Assembly: GCF_004217285.1 (NCBI RefSeq)
Contig: NZ_SHKS01000005.1
Span: 496,001-560,000, forward strand
Reading direction: 5' to 3'
Source: Streptomyces sp. BK239
GTDB lineage: Bacteria > Actinomycetota > Actinomycetes > Streptomycetales > Streptomycetaceae
DNA: 64,000 nt
The position numbers were made by a program, and so were the translations under genes. This document shows positions 33,352 through 42,064 of the stretch, piece by piece (positions within the stretch are counted from its first letter, which is position 1; every line of letters begins with the position of its first letter). Under the pieces are notes generated by a model that was not told the origin of the DNA, did no database searches, and saw only the letters and a program-made list of their open reading frames with translations.

Positions 33352-34260
33352 ATGAGAAAGCCTCTCGTCGCCGCGTTCTTCGCCCTGGCGATCGCCGGGG
33401 CCGGCGCGGCGCCCGCGACCGCGGCGCCCGCCTCCACGGCCACCGCCCCCGCCGCGGCCGCCGCGAGCGCGGTGCAGACCCCGGTGAGCACCGCGGCGAA
33501 GCCGGCCGCCGCCTCGCCGACCCTGAAGGCCGTCAACTTCGCCGGGACCGTCGCGCTCAGCAACTGCTCCGGTTCCGTCGTGCGCTTCCCCAACTCCCTG
33601 GACACGGCCCCCGCGCTGGTCCTCACCAACGGCCACTGCCTGGAGACCGGCTTCCCGGAGCCCGGCGAGGTGCTCGTCAACCGGACGTCCACCCGCTCCT
33701 TCGGCCTGCTCAACTCCGCCGGCACCCGCGTCGCCACCCTGCGCGCCAGCAAGATCGCCTACGGCACGATGACCGACACCGACGCCGCGATCTACCAGCT
33801 GACCAGCACCTACGCGACGATCCGCAACACGTACGGCATCAGCGCGCTCACCGTCCAGGACACCCACCCGACGGCCGGCACCGCCATCACCGTCGCCTCC
33901 GGCTACTGGAAGCGGCTCTACAGCTGCAACATCGACGGGTTCGTGTACCGGATGAAGGAGGGCGACTGGACCTGGAAGGACTCGGTCCGCTACACCTCCG
34001 CCTGCCAGACGATCGGCGGCACCTCCGGCTCCCCGGTGATCGACCAGGCCACCGGCAAGGTCGTCGCGGTGAACAACACCGGCAACGAGGACGGCGGGCG
34101 CTGCACCGAGAACAACCCCTGTGAGGTCGACGCGAACGGCAATGTGACCGTCCGCAAGGGCATCAACTACGCCCAGGAGACCTACCTGTTCGCCGCCTGC
34201 TTCACCAGCGGCAACCAGCTCAACCTGAGCGCGGCCGGCTGCACCGTGCCCAAGCCGTAG
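33352..34260 (+). CDS. Secreted trypsin-like serine protease (chymotrypsin fold)
   Basis: 302 residues. A clear Sec signal peptide (1-25, ending in ATAAP) is followed by an Ala/Thr-rich propeptide. Catalytic triad: His in LTNGHCLE, Asp in MTDTDAAIYQL, Ser in GGTSGSPVID. Six cysteines in the mature part fit extracellular disulfides, including CSGS/GHC near the active site. It is secreted; substrate preference is not deducible. TTGACA at 33276-33281 is upstream, but I see no matching -10. Confidence 0.88.
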   Translation: MRKPLVAAFFALAIAGAGAAPATAAPASTATAPAAAAASAVQTPVSTAAKPAAASPTLKAVNFAGTVALSNCSGSVVRFPNSLDTAPALVLTNGHCLETGFPEPGEVLVNRTSTRSFGLLNSAGTRVATLRASKIAYGTMTDTDAAIYQLTSTYATIRNTYGISALTVQDTHPTAGTAITVASGYWKRLYSCNIDGFVYRMKEGDWTWKDSVRYTSACQTIGGTSGSPVIDQATGKVVAVNNTGNEDGGRCTENNPCEVDANGNVTVRKGINYAQETYLFAACFTSGNQLNLSAAGCTVPKP

Positions 34261-34317
34261 CCGTAGCCGTTGCCGTAGGCGAAGCCACATCCGTAGGCCA
34301 CGCCGGGGGGCGATCCG

Positions 34318-35943
34318 TCACACGGGACTGCGACGGATCGCCCGGCCCGCGAGGATGTCCGTGCGACGGCCGTCCTCGATGACGAAACGGCCGTCGATCA
34401 GGACGTGCGGGATGCCGGTGGGCAGGGTGCGCGGGGCGGCGTAGGTGGAGCCGGCCGCGACGGTGCGCGGGTCGAAGAGGACCAGGTCGGCTCGGTGTCC
34501 CTCGCGGACCAGGCCGCGGTCCGGCAGGCGCAGCCGGGCCGCCGGGCGCGAGGTGAGATGGGCGACGCACTCCTCCAGCGACAGCGCGCCCGCCTCCCGC
34601 ACGTAGTGACCGAGGTAGTGCGGGAACGTGCCGTACGCGCGGGGGTGCGGTTTCGCGCCGTGCAGGATGCCGTCGGATCCGCCGGTGTGGGCGCGGTGCC
34701 GCATGATCGCGCGGACGTTCTCCTCGTGCCCCACGTGCTGGAGGATCGTCGGGGCCAGCCGGTCCTCGACGAGGAGCCGGCGGGCCGTCGTCCAGGGCGC
34801 CTCGCCGCGCAGGTCCGCCGACTCCCGGACCGTGCGGCCGACGTGGTCGGCGAGGTGCGCGGCCGTCACGCCGGAGATCTCGACCGCGTCCCAGTCGACG
34901 GGCACGCCGTGGCAACCGTCGGAGCCCACGGCCTCCAGCTCGTGGCGGATCCGGGCGGCGGTCGTGTCGTCCGTCAGTCGGGCGAGGAGCGCGTCGGGGC
35001 CGCCGTCGGCCGCCCAGCTCGGCAGCAGGGCGGCCAGCGTCGTGCAGCCGGAGGTGTACGGGTAGGTGTCGAGGGTGAGGTCGACGCCGGCCGCCGACGC
35101 CCCGTCCAGCAGGGACAGCAGCCGCGGCGCACAACCCTCGTTCACGCCGAAGTTCAGTGTGGCGTGCGCGAGATGGAGTGGGCAGCCGGAGTTCCGGGCC
35201 ACCTCCACCATGTCCGCGTACGCGTCGAGCGCGCCCGCGCCGTAGGAGCGGTGGTGCGGGCAGAAGTAGCCGCCGTACGACGCGACCACCCGGCACAGCT
35301 CGGTCAGTTCGGCGTCCCCGGCGTACATGCCGGGCGGGTACGTCAGCCCGGAGGACATGCCGACGGCGCCCTGTTCCATGCCCTCCGCGACCAGCCGCCG
35401 CATCCGCTCCAGCTCCCGGGGCGTCGCCGCCCGGTCCTCCCAGCCGACGGCGAGCGCCCGGACCGTCCCCTGCGGGACCAGGTAGGCGGCGTTGACCGCG
35501 ATGCCCCGGCCGTCGACGCCGCGGTCCAGCCGGTCCAGGTACTCGCCCACCGAACGCCAGTCGAAGTCGACGTCGTCGCCGTGGCCGTTCCACCCGGCGA
35601 CCGCGCGGCGCACCCCGGCCAGGGTCCGATCGTCGACCGGGGCGTACGACAGGCCGTCCTGGCCCAGGACTTCCAGGGTCACGCCCTGCGCGGCCTTGGC
35701 GCTGTGGTCGGGGTCGCGCAGCAGCGCCAGATCGCTGTGGGCGTGCATGTCGATGAAGCCGGGGGAGAGGACCAGGCCCTCCGCGTCCAACTCGCGCATC
35801 GCGTTCGGGCGTTGACAGCCCGCAGCCGCGGCTTCCTGGACGATCGCGACGATCCTGCCGTCGTCGACCACCACGTCCGCCCGGTACGACGGTCCGCCGG
35901 AGCCGTCGACGACGTCCGCGTCCCGGATGACGAGGTCCTGCAT
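34318..35943 (-). CDS. N-acyl-D-amino-acid deacylase (amidohydrolase superfamily)
   Basis: 541 residues. Amidohydrolase fold with the metal motif GFIDMHAHSDLALL (His-X-His), later segments VGMSSGLTYPPGMYA, CPHHRSYG, HLAHATLNFG and GGSDGILHG typical of D-aminoacylases, and a C-terminal beta-sandwich (VREGHRADLVLFDP). It hydrolyses N-acyl-D-amino acids to free D-amino acids in the cytoplasm. It lies 11 bp downstream of a PLP D-amino-acid enzyme on the same strand, so the two probably form an operon for D-amino-acid use. Confidence 0.88.
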   Translation of the reverse strand: MQDLVIRDADVVDGSGGPSYRADVVVDDGRIVAIVQEAAAAGCQRPNAMRELDAEGLVLSPGFIDMHAHSDLALLRDPDHSAKAAQGVTLEVLGQDGLSYAPVDDRTLAGVRRAVAGWNGHGDDVDFDWRSVGEYLDRLDRGVDGRGIAVNAAYLVPQGTVRALAVGWEDRAATPRELERMRRLVAEGMEQGAVGMSSGLTYPPGMYAGDAELTELCRVVASYGGYFCPHHRSYGAGALDAYADMVEVARNSGCPLHLAHATLNFGVNEGCAPRLLSLLDGASAAGVDLTLDTYPYTSGCTTLAALLPSWAADGGPDALLARLTDDTTAARIRHELEAVGSDGCHGVPVDWDAVEISGVTAAHLADHVGRTVRESADLRGEAPWTTARRLLVEDRLAPTILQHVGHEENVRAIMRHRAHTGGSDGILHGAKPHPRAYGTFPHYLGHYVREAGALSLEECVAHLTSRPAARLRLPDRGLVREGHRADLVLFDPRTVAAGSTYAAPRTLPTGIPHVLIDGRFVIEDGRRTDILAGRAIRRSPV

Positions 35944-35954
35944 CCCGGCGCTCC

Positions 35955-37220
35955 TCAGAAGAAGGTGCGGACGTAGTCGACGACCGTGCCGTCAGCCTCG
36001 GCCAGCGGGATCACCGGCCACTTGTCGAAGGTCGTGCACGGGTGGGACAGGCCGAGGCCCACCCAGTCGCCGACCTCGACGTCCGCCTCGGGCCGGGTGT
36101 GCAGCCAGGCGTGCTGGTCGGACAGCGCGGTGACACGGACGCCGGTCGCGGGGCGTTCCACGCCGTCCCGGCGGATCACCCGGGCGACGGGGAGGTCCAT
36201 GTCGTGGGCGGCGTCCCGCTTGCCGCCGTTCACGAACGCCTGCTCCGGAGAGGGCCGGGAGACCACCTGCGTCCACAGCAGGAACGCCGGTTCCAGCGAG
36301 CCCTCCTCGGGGACCCGGTTGAACGGGCTGAGCTCGCGGTAGTGACCGTCGTCGTGCGAGACGTACGCGCCCGAACGCAGCAACTTCAGCACCGGAGCGG
36401 AGAGTCGGGGGATCTCCGCGAAGACCTCGGCGACCACGTCGAACCACTCGCTGCCGCCCGCGCTGATCACGATCTCGTCCAGGCCCGGGAAGCGTCCCGC
36501 CTCGTCGAAACCCACGGCGAGGGCGACCAGTCGCCGCAGCCAGGCCCGCACGCGCTCCGGGGAGGCGTCCGGCACCGAGGCCTCGTAGCCGGCGACACCG
36601 ACCAGCCGCAGGGTCGTCGTGGCCGCGACCGCGTCCGCGACCGCCGCGCACTCCGCCTCCGTCCGCACACCGGTGCGGGCGCCTTCCCCGGCGGCCAGTT
36701 CGACCACGACGTCCAGGGGGCGCCGCGCACCGCGCAGCGCCGCGTCCATCAGCTCGACGCCGCGCACGGAGTCGACGTAGCAGACGAGGCGGAAGGCGTC
36801 GTCCGCGTCGAGCTGGGCGGAGAGCCAGCGCAGCGCCGCCGTGTCCACGACCTCGTTGGCGAGGAACACCCGCTGGAAGCCGAACTCCCGTGCCACACGA
36901 ACCTGGTGGGGGAGGGCGAGGGTGAGGCCCCAGGCCCCGTGGTCGAGCTGCCGCTGGAAGAGCCGGGGCGCCATCGTGGTCTTGCCGTGCGGGGCGAAGG
37001 CGAGGCCGTGACGGGTCGCGTAGGTCTCCATCAGGCGCAGGTTGTGCTCCAGGCGCTCGGCGGACAGGACCAGGACGGGGGTGGTGAAGCCGTCGGTGAA
37101 GAGGTTGCGGCGCTGGGCTGCGAGTTCGCCGAAGGTGAGTCCGTCGGCGTCCGGAGGAAGGCCCTTGAAGCGGTGGTCGACTCGTTCCCCGGCTAGACGG
37201 GCGAGCGCTTCACTGCTCAT
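35955..37220 (-). CDS. PLP-dependent D-amino-acid lyase/deaminase (DSD1 / D-threonine aldolase-like)
   Basis: 421 residues. The N-terminal TIM barrel of the alanine-racemase type has the Schiff-base lysine in FAPHGKTTMAP. The C-terminal beta domain carries the zinc motif LSHPCTTFDKW (His-X-Cys), which marks the fold type III D-serine dehydratase and D-threonine aldolase group. It probably eliminates ammonia from, or cleaves, a D-hydroxy-amino acid. It is the first gene of a two-gene operon with the D-aminoacylase, which would release its substrate. No regulator is adjacent. Confidence 0.85.
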   Translation of the reverse strand: MSSEALARLAGERVDHRFKGLPPDADGLTFGELAAQRRNLFTDGFTTPVLVLSAERLEHNLRLMETYATRHGLAFAPHGKTTMAPRLFQRQLDHGAWGLTLALPHQVRVAREFGFQRVFLANEVVDTAALRWLSAQLDADDAFRLVCYVDSVRGVELMDAALRGARRPLDVVVELAAGEGARTGVRTEAECAAVADAVAATTTLRLVGVAGYEASVPDASPERVRAWLRRLVALAVGFDEAGRFPGLDEIVISAGGSEWFDVVAEVFAEIPRLSAPVLKLLRSGAYVSHDDGHYRELSPFNRVPEEGSLEPAFLLWTQVVSRPSPEQAFVNGGKRDAAHDMDLPVARVIRRDGVERPATGVRVTALSDQHAWLHTRPEADVEVGDWVGLGLSHPCTTFDKWPVIPLAEADGTVVDYVRTFF

Positions 37221-37435
37221 CGAGGGCCTCCTGATATGCCTTGTCGCGACTTCCTCACGTTAGTCGCTCATGTGGTCCGCTCCTGTCCGGCATCCGGGCC
37301 GCGCGAGGTCCTCCCCGGGCCGACGGGTCGCCCCCGTCTGACCGCTTGGAGCCCCGACCGTCTGAAGTAGGCGTCTGATAACGAAGTTCGGGGCGGGCTG
37401 TGTCCGGCACAGGATCGTCGACCATACTGCCCGGT

Positions 37436-38014
37436 GTGGAGCAGCGCATAGGTTCGAGCAGCCAGCCCCTGGAGGGCGCCGGATTCGACCCGGCATTCAT
37501 CCCCGGGCTCACGTCGCCCGCGACCGTCGAGCCGGAGGACCGGAAGCCGGGGGACGCGAAGGCGGCGAGGTCCGAGGCGCCCGAGGCCGAGAAGGCCGAC
37601 GCCGGCAAGAGCGCCGACGAGACCGGAGACGAGTCCGCCGAGGAGCAGGGCGCGCCCGACGGCCCCGTCTTCGAGGCCTCCGACCGGCGGGCGCGGATCG
37701 TCGCCGACGCCAGGGGCGTCCGTCTCCGCCTCGACGAGGAGGAGTGCGAGTTCCGCTGGGACGAGATCGGCGCCGTGGAGACGGAGACGCCCCGCTTCGG
37801 CAAGCGGTACACCGTCACGGTCCACACCCCTGACCGCCGCTGGTACCCGATCGAGATCGAGGCGACGGCCAGGGACCGCTTCAAGGAGTGGGACGACCGC
37901 CTCGACGAGGTGCTGGACGCCTACTTCGAGGACGAGACCCCCGCGGAGCCGGCAGCCTCCGACGACCCGGCGGAACCGGCGGAAGCGTCAGAGCCGGCAG
38001 CCGCCGACAAGTGA
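37436..38014 (+). CDS. Conserved cytoplasmic protein with acidic low-complexity arms
   Basis: 192 residues from GTG 37436; GTG 37400 is an in-frame alternative. The first 75 residues and the last 30 are Glu/Ala/Asp/Pro-rich and disordered. The centre (about 80-155: ARIVADARGVRLRLDEEECEFRWDEIGAVETETPRFGKRYTVTVHTPDRRWYPIEIEA) reads as a small beta-barrel ending in a helix, similar in pattern to PH-like domains. A CATACT hexamer (37424-37429) just upstream would suit a leaderless GTG start. The function is unknown. It is convergent with the zinc carboxypeptidase. Confidence 0.65.
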   Translation: MEQRIGSSSQPLEGAGFDPAFIPGLTSPATVEPEDRKPGDAKAARSEAPEAEKADAGKSADETGDESAEEQGAPDGPVFEASDRRARIVADARGVRLRLDEEECEFRWDEIGAVETETPRFGKRYTVTVHTPDRRWYPIEIEATARDRFKEWDDRLDEVLDAYFEDETPAEPAASDDPAEPAEASEPAAADK

Positions 38015-38019
38015 GCCGA

Positions 38020-38045
38020 CAGGTGCGCGGGAACCCGCGCACCTG
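38020..38045. terminator. Bidirectional hairpin between convergent genes
   Basis: Complementary 12-base arms (38020-38031 with 38034-38045) flank a 2-nt centre; 10-11 pairs can form. It lies between the stop codons of the acidic protein and the carboxypeptidase. Confidence 0.75.
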
Positions 38046-38059
38046 CGTCCGCCGCGGCG

Positions 38060-39457
38060 CTAGGCGCAGTACTGCGCCGCCTTGCCGATGGACCGGTACA
38101 TGCAGTCCGCGTTCTCCAGCAGTTGCAGCACCGCGTCCCTGTTCCGCGCGGTCTCCCGCTCGATGACCTCGTCGGGCGGGTAGAAGCCGCCGCCGATCGC
38201 CGAGCCCGGGTACATCTCGAAGGTGTACCCGAAGATCTTGTGGGCGCCCCAGAGGTAGTCGTCGATCGAGCCGTCCGTGATGTACAGGTCGCTCGACTGC
38301 TCGGGCGTGTAGCCGTTGCTCGCGGCCATCGAACGGCCCACCGTGGCGAAGGCGTTGCGGTCGTCCGCCGTCATCCCGGTGGTGGTGTCCGAGTAGGTGA
38401 AGCCGAAGGGCCACAGCACCAGTTCGCTGTAGGTGTGGAAGTCGATGCCGGCCTTGATCTGCTGCACGCCGCCGACTACCCGGCCGCGCACGAAGTCGGA
38501 GACCACCTTCACCTCGGGCGCCGACTCGGCCGCCGGGCCCCGGTAGGTCTCGGAGGACGTCGAGCCGGAGGAGCCGCCGCAGCAGCCCCAGCGGAAGGCC
38601 CAGTTGCGGTTGAGGTCGGTACCGACGTTCGAGGAGCCGGAGTTGGGCTGGCGGTTCTTGCGCCAGGAGCGGTAGGAGCCGGTGGCGACGTCGTACTCGC
38701 CGCCGTCCGGGTTGACGTCCGGGACGATCCAGATCTCCCGGCTGTTCACCATGTTCGTGATGCGCGCGTCGGTGCCGTAGCCGGCGCCCAGCTCGCGGAT
38801 CAGGTAGAGCGCCATCTCGACGGTGAGGTGCTCACGGGCGTGCTGGTGGTGGGTGAACAGCACCTCCGGCTCGGCCTCGTCGGTGCCGACGTTGTCGCTG
38901 ATCTTGACGGCGACGATGTCCCGGCCCTGGTACGACCTCCCGATCACCCGCTTGCTGATGATGCCCGGGTGAGCCGCGATCCGCTGGTCGATCTCCGCGT
39001 TCATCTCGGCGTAGTTGTGGTAGCGGGAGTCGGCGGAGGGGAAGTCGTACAGCCGCGCCCCGCCCCCGGCGGCGCGGTCCGGCGCGGAGCCCAGGAGCGC
39101 GACCTCGTAGCCCTGGGCGCGCAGCTTGCGGATCTGGTCGGCGCGGCCGGATACGACGACGGTCTCCTCGTCGGCCTCGTCCACGCTCACGCCGGAGGCG
39201 GCGATCGCGGTGCGGGTCTGCGGGGTGCTGTGGGGGACGTGGATCTCGTACTGGCGGACGTCGTCGGGAGCGGGCGCGGTCCTGGGGGCGCTGCGCGCGG
39301 CGGCGTCGGTGGCGGTCGCCGAGAGGGGCGCGGCGAGGGCGAGGGCCAGCAGGGCGGCGAGGGCGGCGGTCCGTCCGCCGCGGGAACTCCGGCCGCCCGG
39401 TGCGCCGGGCGGGCCGTCCGCGTGTCGTGCGCCTGAGCCGCGTGTGCGAAGTCGCAT
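38060..39457 (-). CDS. Secreted zinc carboxypeptidase (M14 family)
   Basis: 465 residues from ATG 39457, preceded by GAGGAGAC; a longer frame upstream has no ribosome-binding site. The signal peptide is at about 28-51 (TAALAALLALALAAPLSATA), followed by a propeptide (about 60-140). The catalytic domain has zinc ligands in THHQHAREH (HxxE) and GIDFHTYSE, substrate residues in NVGTDLNRNW, and the catalytic Glu in GYTFEMYPG. It removes C-terminal residues from extracellular peptides. Two adjacent cysteines (WGCCGG) and C-terminal cysteines suggest disulfides. Confidence 0.93.
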   Translation of the reverse strand: MRLRTRGSGARHADGPPGAPGGRSSRGGRTAALAALLALALAAPLSATATDAAARSAPRTAPAPDDVRQYEIHVPHSTPQTRTAIAASGVSVDEADEETVVVSGRADQIRKLRAQGYEVALLGSAPDRAAGGGARLYDFPSADSRYHNYAEMNAEIDQRIAAHPGIISKRVIGRSYQGRDIVAVKISDNVGTDEAEPEVLFTHHQHAREHLTVEMALYLIRELGAGYGTDARITNMVNSREIWIVPDVNPDGGEYDVATGSYRSWRKNRQPNSGSSNVGTDLNRNWAFRWGCCGGSSGSTSSETYRGPAAESAPEVKVVSDFVRGRVVGGVQQIKAGIDFHTYSELVLWPFGFTYSDTTTGMTADDRNAFATVGRSMAASNGYTPEQSSDLYITDGSIDDYLWGAHKIFGYTFEMYPGSAIGGGFYPPDEVIERETARNRDAVLQLLENADCMYRSIGKAAQYCA

Positions 39458-39670
39458 GAAGTCTCCTCGGTTCTCCGGGAGTCCGGGGTCGCCGGACGTG
39501 TGGGGAGTGGAGCGGGGGTGGTCCTGCGTGCGACGTGCTGCTGCTGTGCGCTTGCTGTGCGTTTGCCGTGAAGGGCGTGCGGGGGTGTCGCTCATCGTCG
39601 ATGCATGTCATGGTCAGGTCAATAGCGTGCCCTCTTGCGACCGGGCCGGCTTTGCTGTTCCTTGACCCTC

Positions 39671-40999
39671 ATGGCGGACACCACGGGAAACCCCACGCAC
39701 TCCGAGGCATCATCCGGCACCGACCGCACCACCTCCCCCCGCAAGTCCAGTTGGCGCCACATCGGCCCCGGCATCGTCGTCGCCGCGACCGGCGTCGGCG
39801 CCGGCGACCTGGTCGCCACCCTCATCGCGGGCAGCAACTTCGGCTACACCCTGCTGTGGGCGGCCGTCGCCGGCTGTCTGGTGAAGATCTCCCTCGCGGA
39901 GGCGGCCGGCCGCTGGCACCTCGCAACCGGGCGCACCCTCTTCGACGGCTGGGCGAGCCTCGGCCGCTGGACGACGTGGTTCTTCGTCGTCTACGTCGTC
40001 GTCTGGGGCTTCGTGTACGGGGCGGCGGCGATGTCGTCCAGCGCGCTGCCGCTGCAGGCGCTGTTCCCCGGCGTGATGGACCTGCGATGGTGGGCCGTCG
40101 CCTGCGGACTGGTCGGCCTGGTCTTCGTCTGGTTCAACAAGTACGCCGTCTTCGAGAAGGTCATGACGGTCCTGGTCGGCGTCATGTTCGCGGTGACGGT
40201 CTACCTGGCCGTCCGTGTCACGCCCAACCTCCCGGACGCCCTCGCCGGCCTGCTGCCGGTCCTGCCCGACGAGAAGGACTCCGTCCTCAACACCCTCGGC
40301 CTGATCGGCGGCGTGGGCGGCACCATCACGCTCGCCGCGTACGGCTACTGGGTCAACGCCAAGGGCTGGACCGACACCGGGTGGATGAAGGTGATGCGCC
40401 TGGACAACCGGGTCGCGTACGCCACCACCGGGGTCTTCGTCATCGCGATGCTCTTCGTCGGGGCGGAGCTGCTGCACTCGGCGAACGTGGCCATCGCGAG
40501 CGGCGACAAGGGGCTGATCCAGCTCGGCGACATCCTGGAGGAGGAGTACGGTTCGGCCACCGCCACGTTCTTCCTCATCGGCTTCTTCGCCACCTCCTTC
40601 ACCTCCCTCATCGGCGTCTGGCACGGCGTGAGCCTGATGTTCGCCGACTTCGTGGCCCGCTACCGCCGGGGCGACAGCGCCACGGGCGCGGAGGTCGCCT
40701 CCGGGGAGCGGGAGCGCTCGTGGCCGTTCCGGCTGTACCTGCTGTGGCTGACGTTCCCGCCGATCGTGCTCCTCTTCCAGGGCCAGCCGTTCCGGCTGAT
40801 CATCCTGTACGGGGTGCTGGGCGCGGCCTTCCTGCCGTTCCTCGCCGTGACGCTGATCTGGCTGCTCAACTCGCCCCGCACGCCCCGGGAATGGCGCAAC
40901 GGCCCGCTGAGCAACGTGATGCTCGCGGCGGCGGGTCTGCTGTTCCTGGTGCTGTGCGTGAAGCAGGTCTGGGACCAGCCGTGGGCCGATTTCTTCTGA
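39671..40999 (+). CDS. NRAMP-like divalent-metal transporter with atypical helix 1
   Basis: 442 residues from ATG 39671. About eleven transmembrane helices in the LeuT-like arrangement. Helix 1 reads HIGPGIVVAATGVGAGDLVATLIAG: the metal-binding DPGN motif of classical NRAMP proteins is replaced by GAGD. Helix 6 lacks the classical MPH motif; the corresponding part holds GVGGTITLAAYGYWV. This divergent branch is annotated as NRAMP in many actinobacteria but may carry another ion or solute. It is convergent with an MBL gene and ends 25 bp before a tRNA-like fragment. Confidence 0.8.
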   Translation: MADTTGNPTHSEASSGTDRTTSPRKSSWRHIGPGIVVAATGVGAGDLVATLIAGSNFGYTLLWAAVAGCLVKISLAEAAGRWHLATGRTLFDGWASLGRWTTWFFVVYVVVWGFVYGAAAMSSSALPLQALFPGVMDLRWWAVACGLVGLVFVWFNKYAVFEKVMTVLVGVMFAVTVYLAVRVTPNLPDALAGLLPVLPDEKDSVLNTLGLIGGVGGTITLAAYGYWVNAKGWTDTGWMKVMRLDNRVAYATTGVFVIAMLFVGAELLHSANVAIASGDKGLIQLGDILEEEYGSATATFFLIGFFATSFTSLIGVWHGVSLMFADFVARYRRGDSATGAEVASGERERSWPFRLYLLWLTFPPIVLLFQGQPFRLIILYGVLGAAFLPFLAVTLIWLLNSPRTPREWRNGPLSNVMLAAAGLLFLVLCVKQVWDQPWADFF

Positions 41000-41024
41000 A
41001 CCTCGTTCACCTCAAGCGGGTGCC

Positions 41025-41049
41025 GCAGGTTCGAGCCCTGCCGGGGCAC
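41025..41049 (+). pseudogene. tRNA 3'-end fragment (T-arm plus acceptor strand), possible att remnant
   Basis: GCAGG-TTCGAGC-CCTGC (41025-41041) is a perfect T-stem/loop with the invariant GTTCGA context. It is followed by CGGGGCA and a discriminator C, as in a tRNA acceptor strand. No matching 5' half (D-arm, anticodon arm, TGCCCCG) lies upstream; the NRAMP gene stops there instead. Such fragments are left by integration of elements at tRNA genes. No integrase gene is present in the window. Confidence 0.45.
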
Positions 41050-41097
41050 ACTGCGTTACTGCTCTGACCTGGGGCTTCTCCCCTGAGAGGTCCTGTC

Positions 41098-41124
41098 CGG
41101 CCTCGGACTTCCAGTCCGGGGCCG
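41098..41124. terminator. Hairpin in the NRAMP / MBL convergent region
   Basis: A 12-bp stem with one G-T pair (41098-41109 with 41113-41124) and a 3-nt loop, followed by TTTG. Confidence 0.6.
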
Positions 41125-41261
41125 TTTGCGACTGGCGCCGCCGCCGTCAGCAGCGATCGCACACCAGCCGTTACCAGCGACAAGCCGCAACTCGGATGTG
41201 AGGCATGCCGACTGGAGCGAAGCCCGGCACCCGGTACTGCCCGACAGCCGGCCTGCGCCGT

Positions 41262-41882
41262 CTACAGTTCGACGCTCTCGCCAGGGTGGAGCCGCCGGAT
41301 GTCGGCGCCCGCCCGCTCGGCCTCCATGGCGAGGACGTCGTCCAGGACCTTCAGGCCCCACTCGTTCAGGAGCCCGTCATGGATGGCGTACGCACGGCGC
41401 GGTGACATCCGGCGCAGGTAGCCGATCATGTCGGGCACCGTCAGCCATGGCGCCTGGCCGGGCACCAACAACGTCGGTGCGTCGACCACGGTCAACGCGT
41501 CACCCGGATGGAACACCTCTCCGTCCATCAGGAACCCGACGTTGTCGACGGGAGCCGCATCCGGGTGGCTGAAGTGATGCTTGTCGCCCGCCACCGACAC
41601 CTCGAAGCCTGCGACGGAGAAGCTGTCGCCTCCGTGGACCACGTGCACGCGCTCGCTGAACCCGTTCAGGTGCCGGGCGACCCCGGCGCAGGTGTAGATG
41701 GCCGACGGGACTTCGCGCAGGCGCCCTGGATCGAAGTGGTCGAAGTGTTCATGGGTGATGAGGACCGCCTCGGCCCCCGTCAACGCGTCAGGATCGGACG
41801 TCATGACGCCCGGGTCGATGACGATCGCCCGGCCGTTCCTCTCCAGTCGAACGCATGCGTGACCGAACTTGGTGATCCTCAT
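41262..41882 (-). CDS. MBL-fold metal-dependent hydrolase (UlaG-like)
   Basis: 206 residues from ATG 41882. The metallo-beta-lactamase fold shows the motif THEHFDHFD (HxHxDH), an earlier Asp in IVIDPG, and later ligands in KHHFSH and HPGDA, plus a terminal AIHDG. It probably hydrolyses a phosphodiester, lactone or ester; the substrate is not identifiable. It opens the block 41.2-43.7 kb that follows a tRNA fragment. Codon and GC use is not obviously foreign by eye. Confidence 0.85.
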   Translation of the reverse strand: MRITKFGHACVRLERNGRAIVIDPGVMTSDPDALTGAEAVLITHEHFDHFDPGRLREVPSAIYTCAGVARHLNGFSERVHVVHGGDSFSVAGFEVSVAGDKHHFSHPDAAPVDNVGFLMDGEVFHPGDALTVVDAPTLLVPGQAPWLTVPDMIGYLRRMSPRRAYAIHDGLLNEWGLKVLDDVLAMEAERAGADIRRLHPGESVEL

Positions 41883-42064
41883 GGCCGTCACCCTGCCAAC
41901 CGACCCGGCGATGGAACACCTACGTTCGCGATCAGCCGAAGTAGATGGACGAGCACCCACACGGTCCCTCGACGAACGCAAGGGCACCGACCGGGACGCT
42001 GTACGGGTTGGCGCTGGCGCTGCCCACCGCCTTCGCCGGACGAGATCTGGTCGGCCCGATCACG

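Noticed and set aside
41025..41049. A complete tRNA gene
   Set aside because: Only the T-arm and 3' acceptor strand are present; the expected D-arm and anticodon arm are absent upstream, where the NRAMP gene ends.
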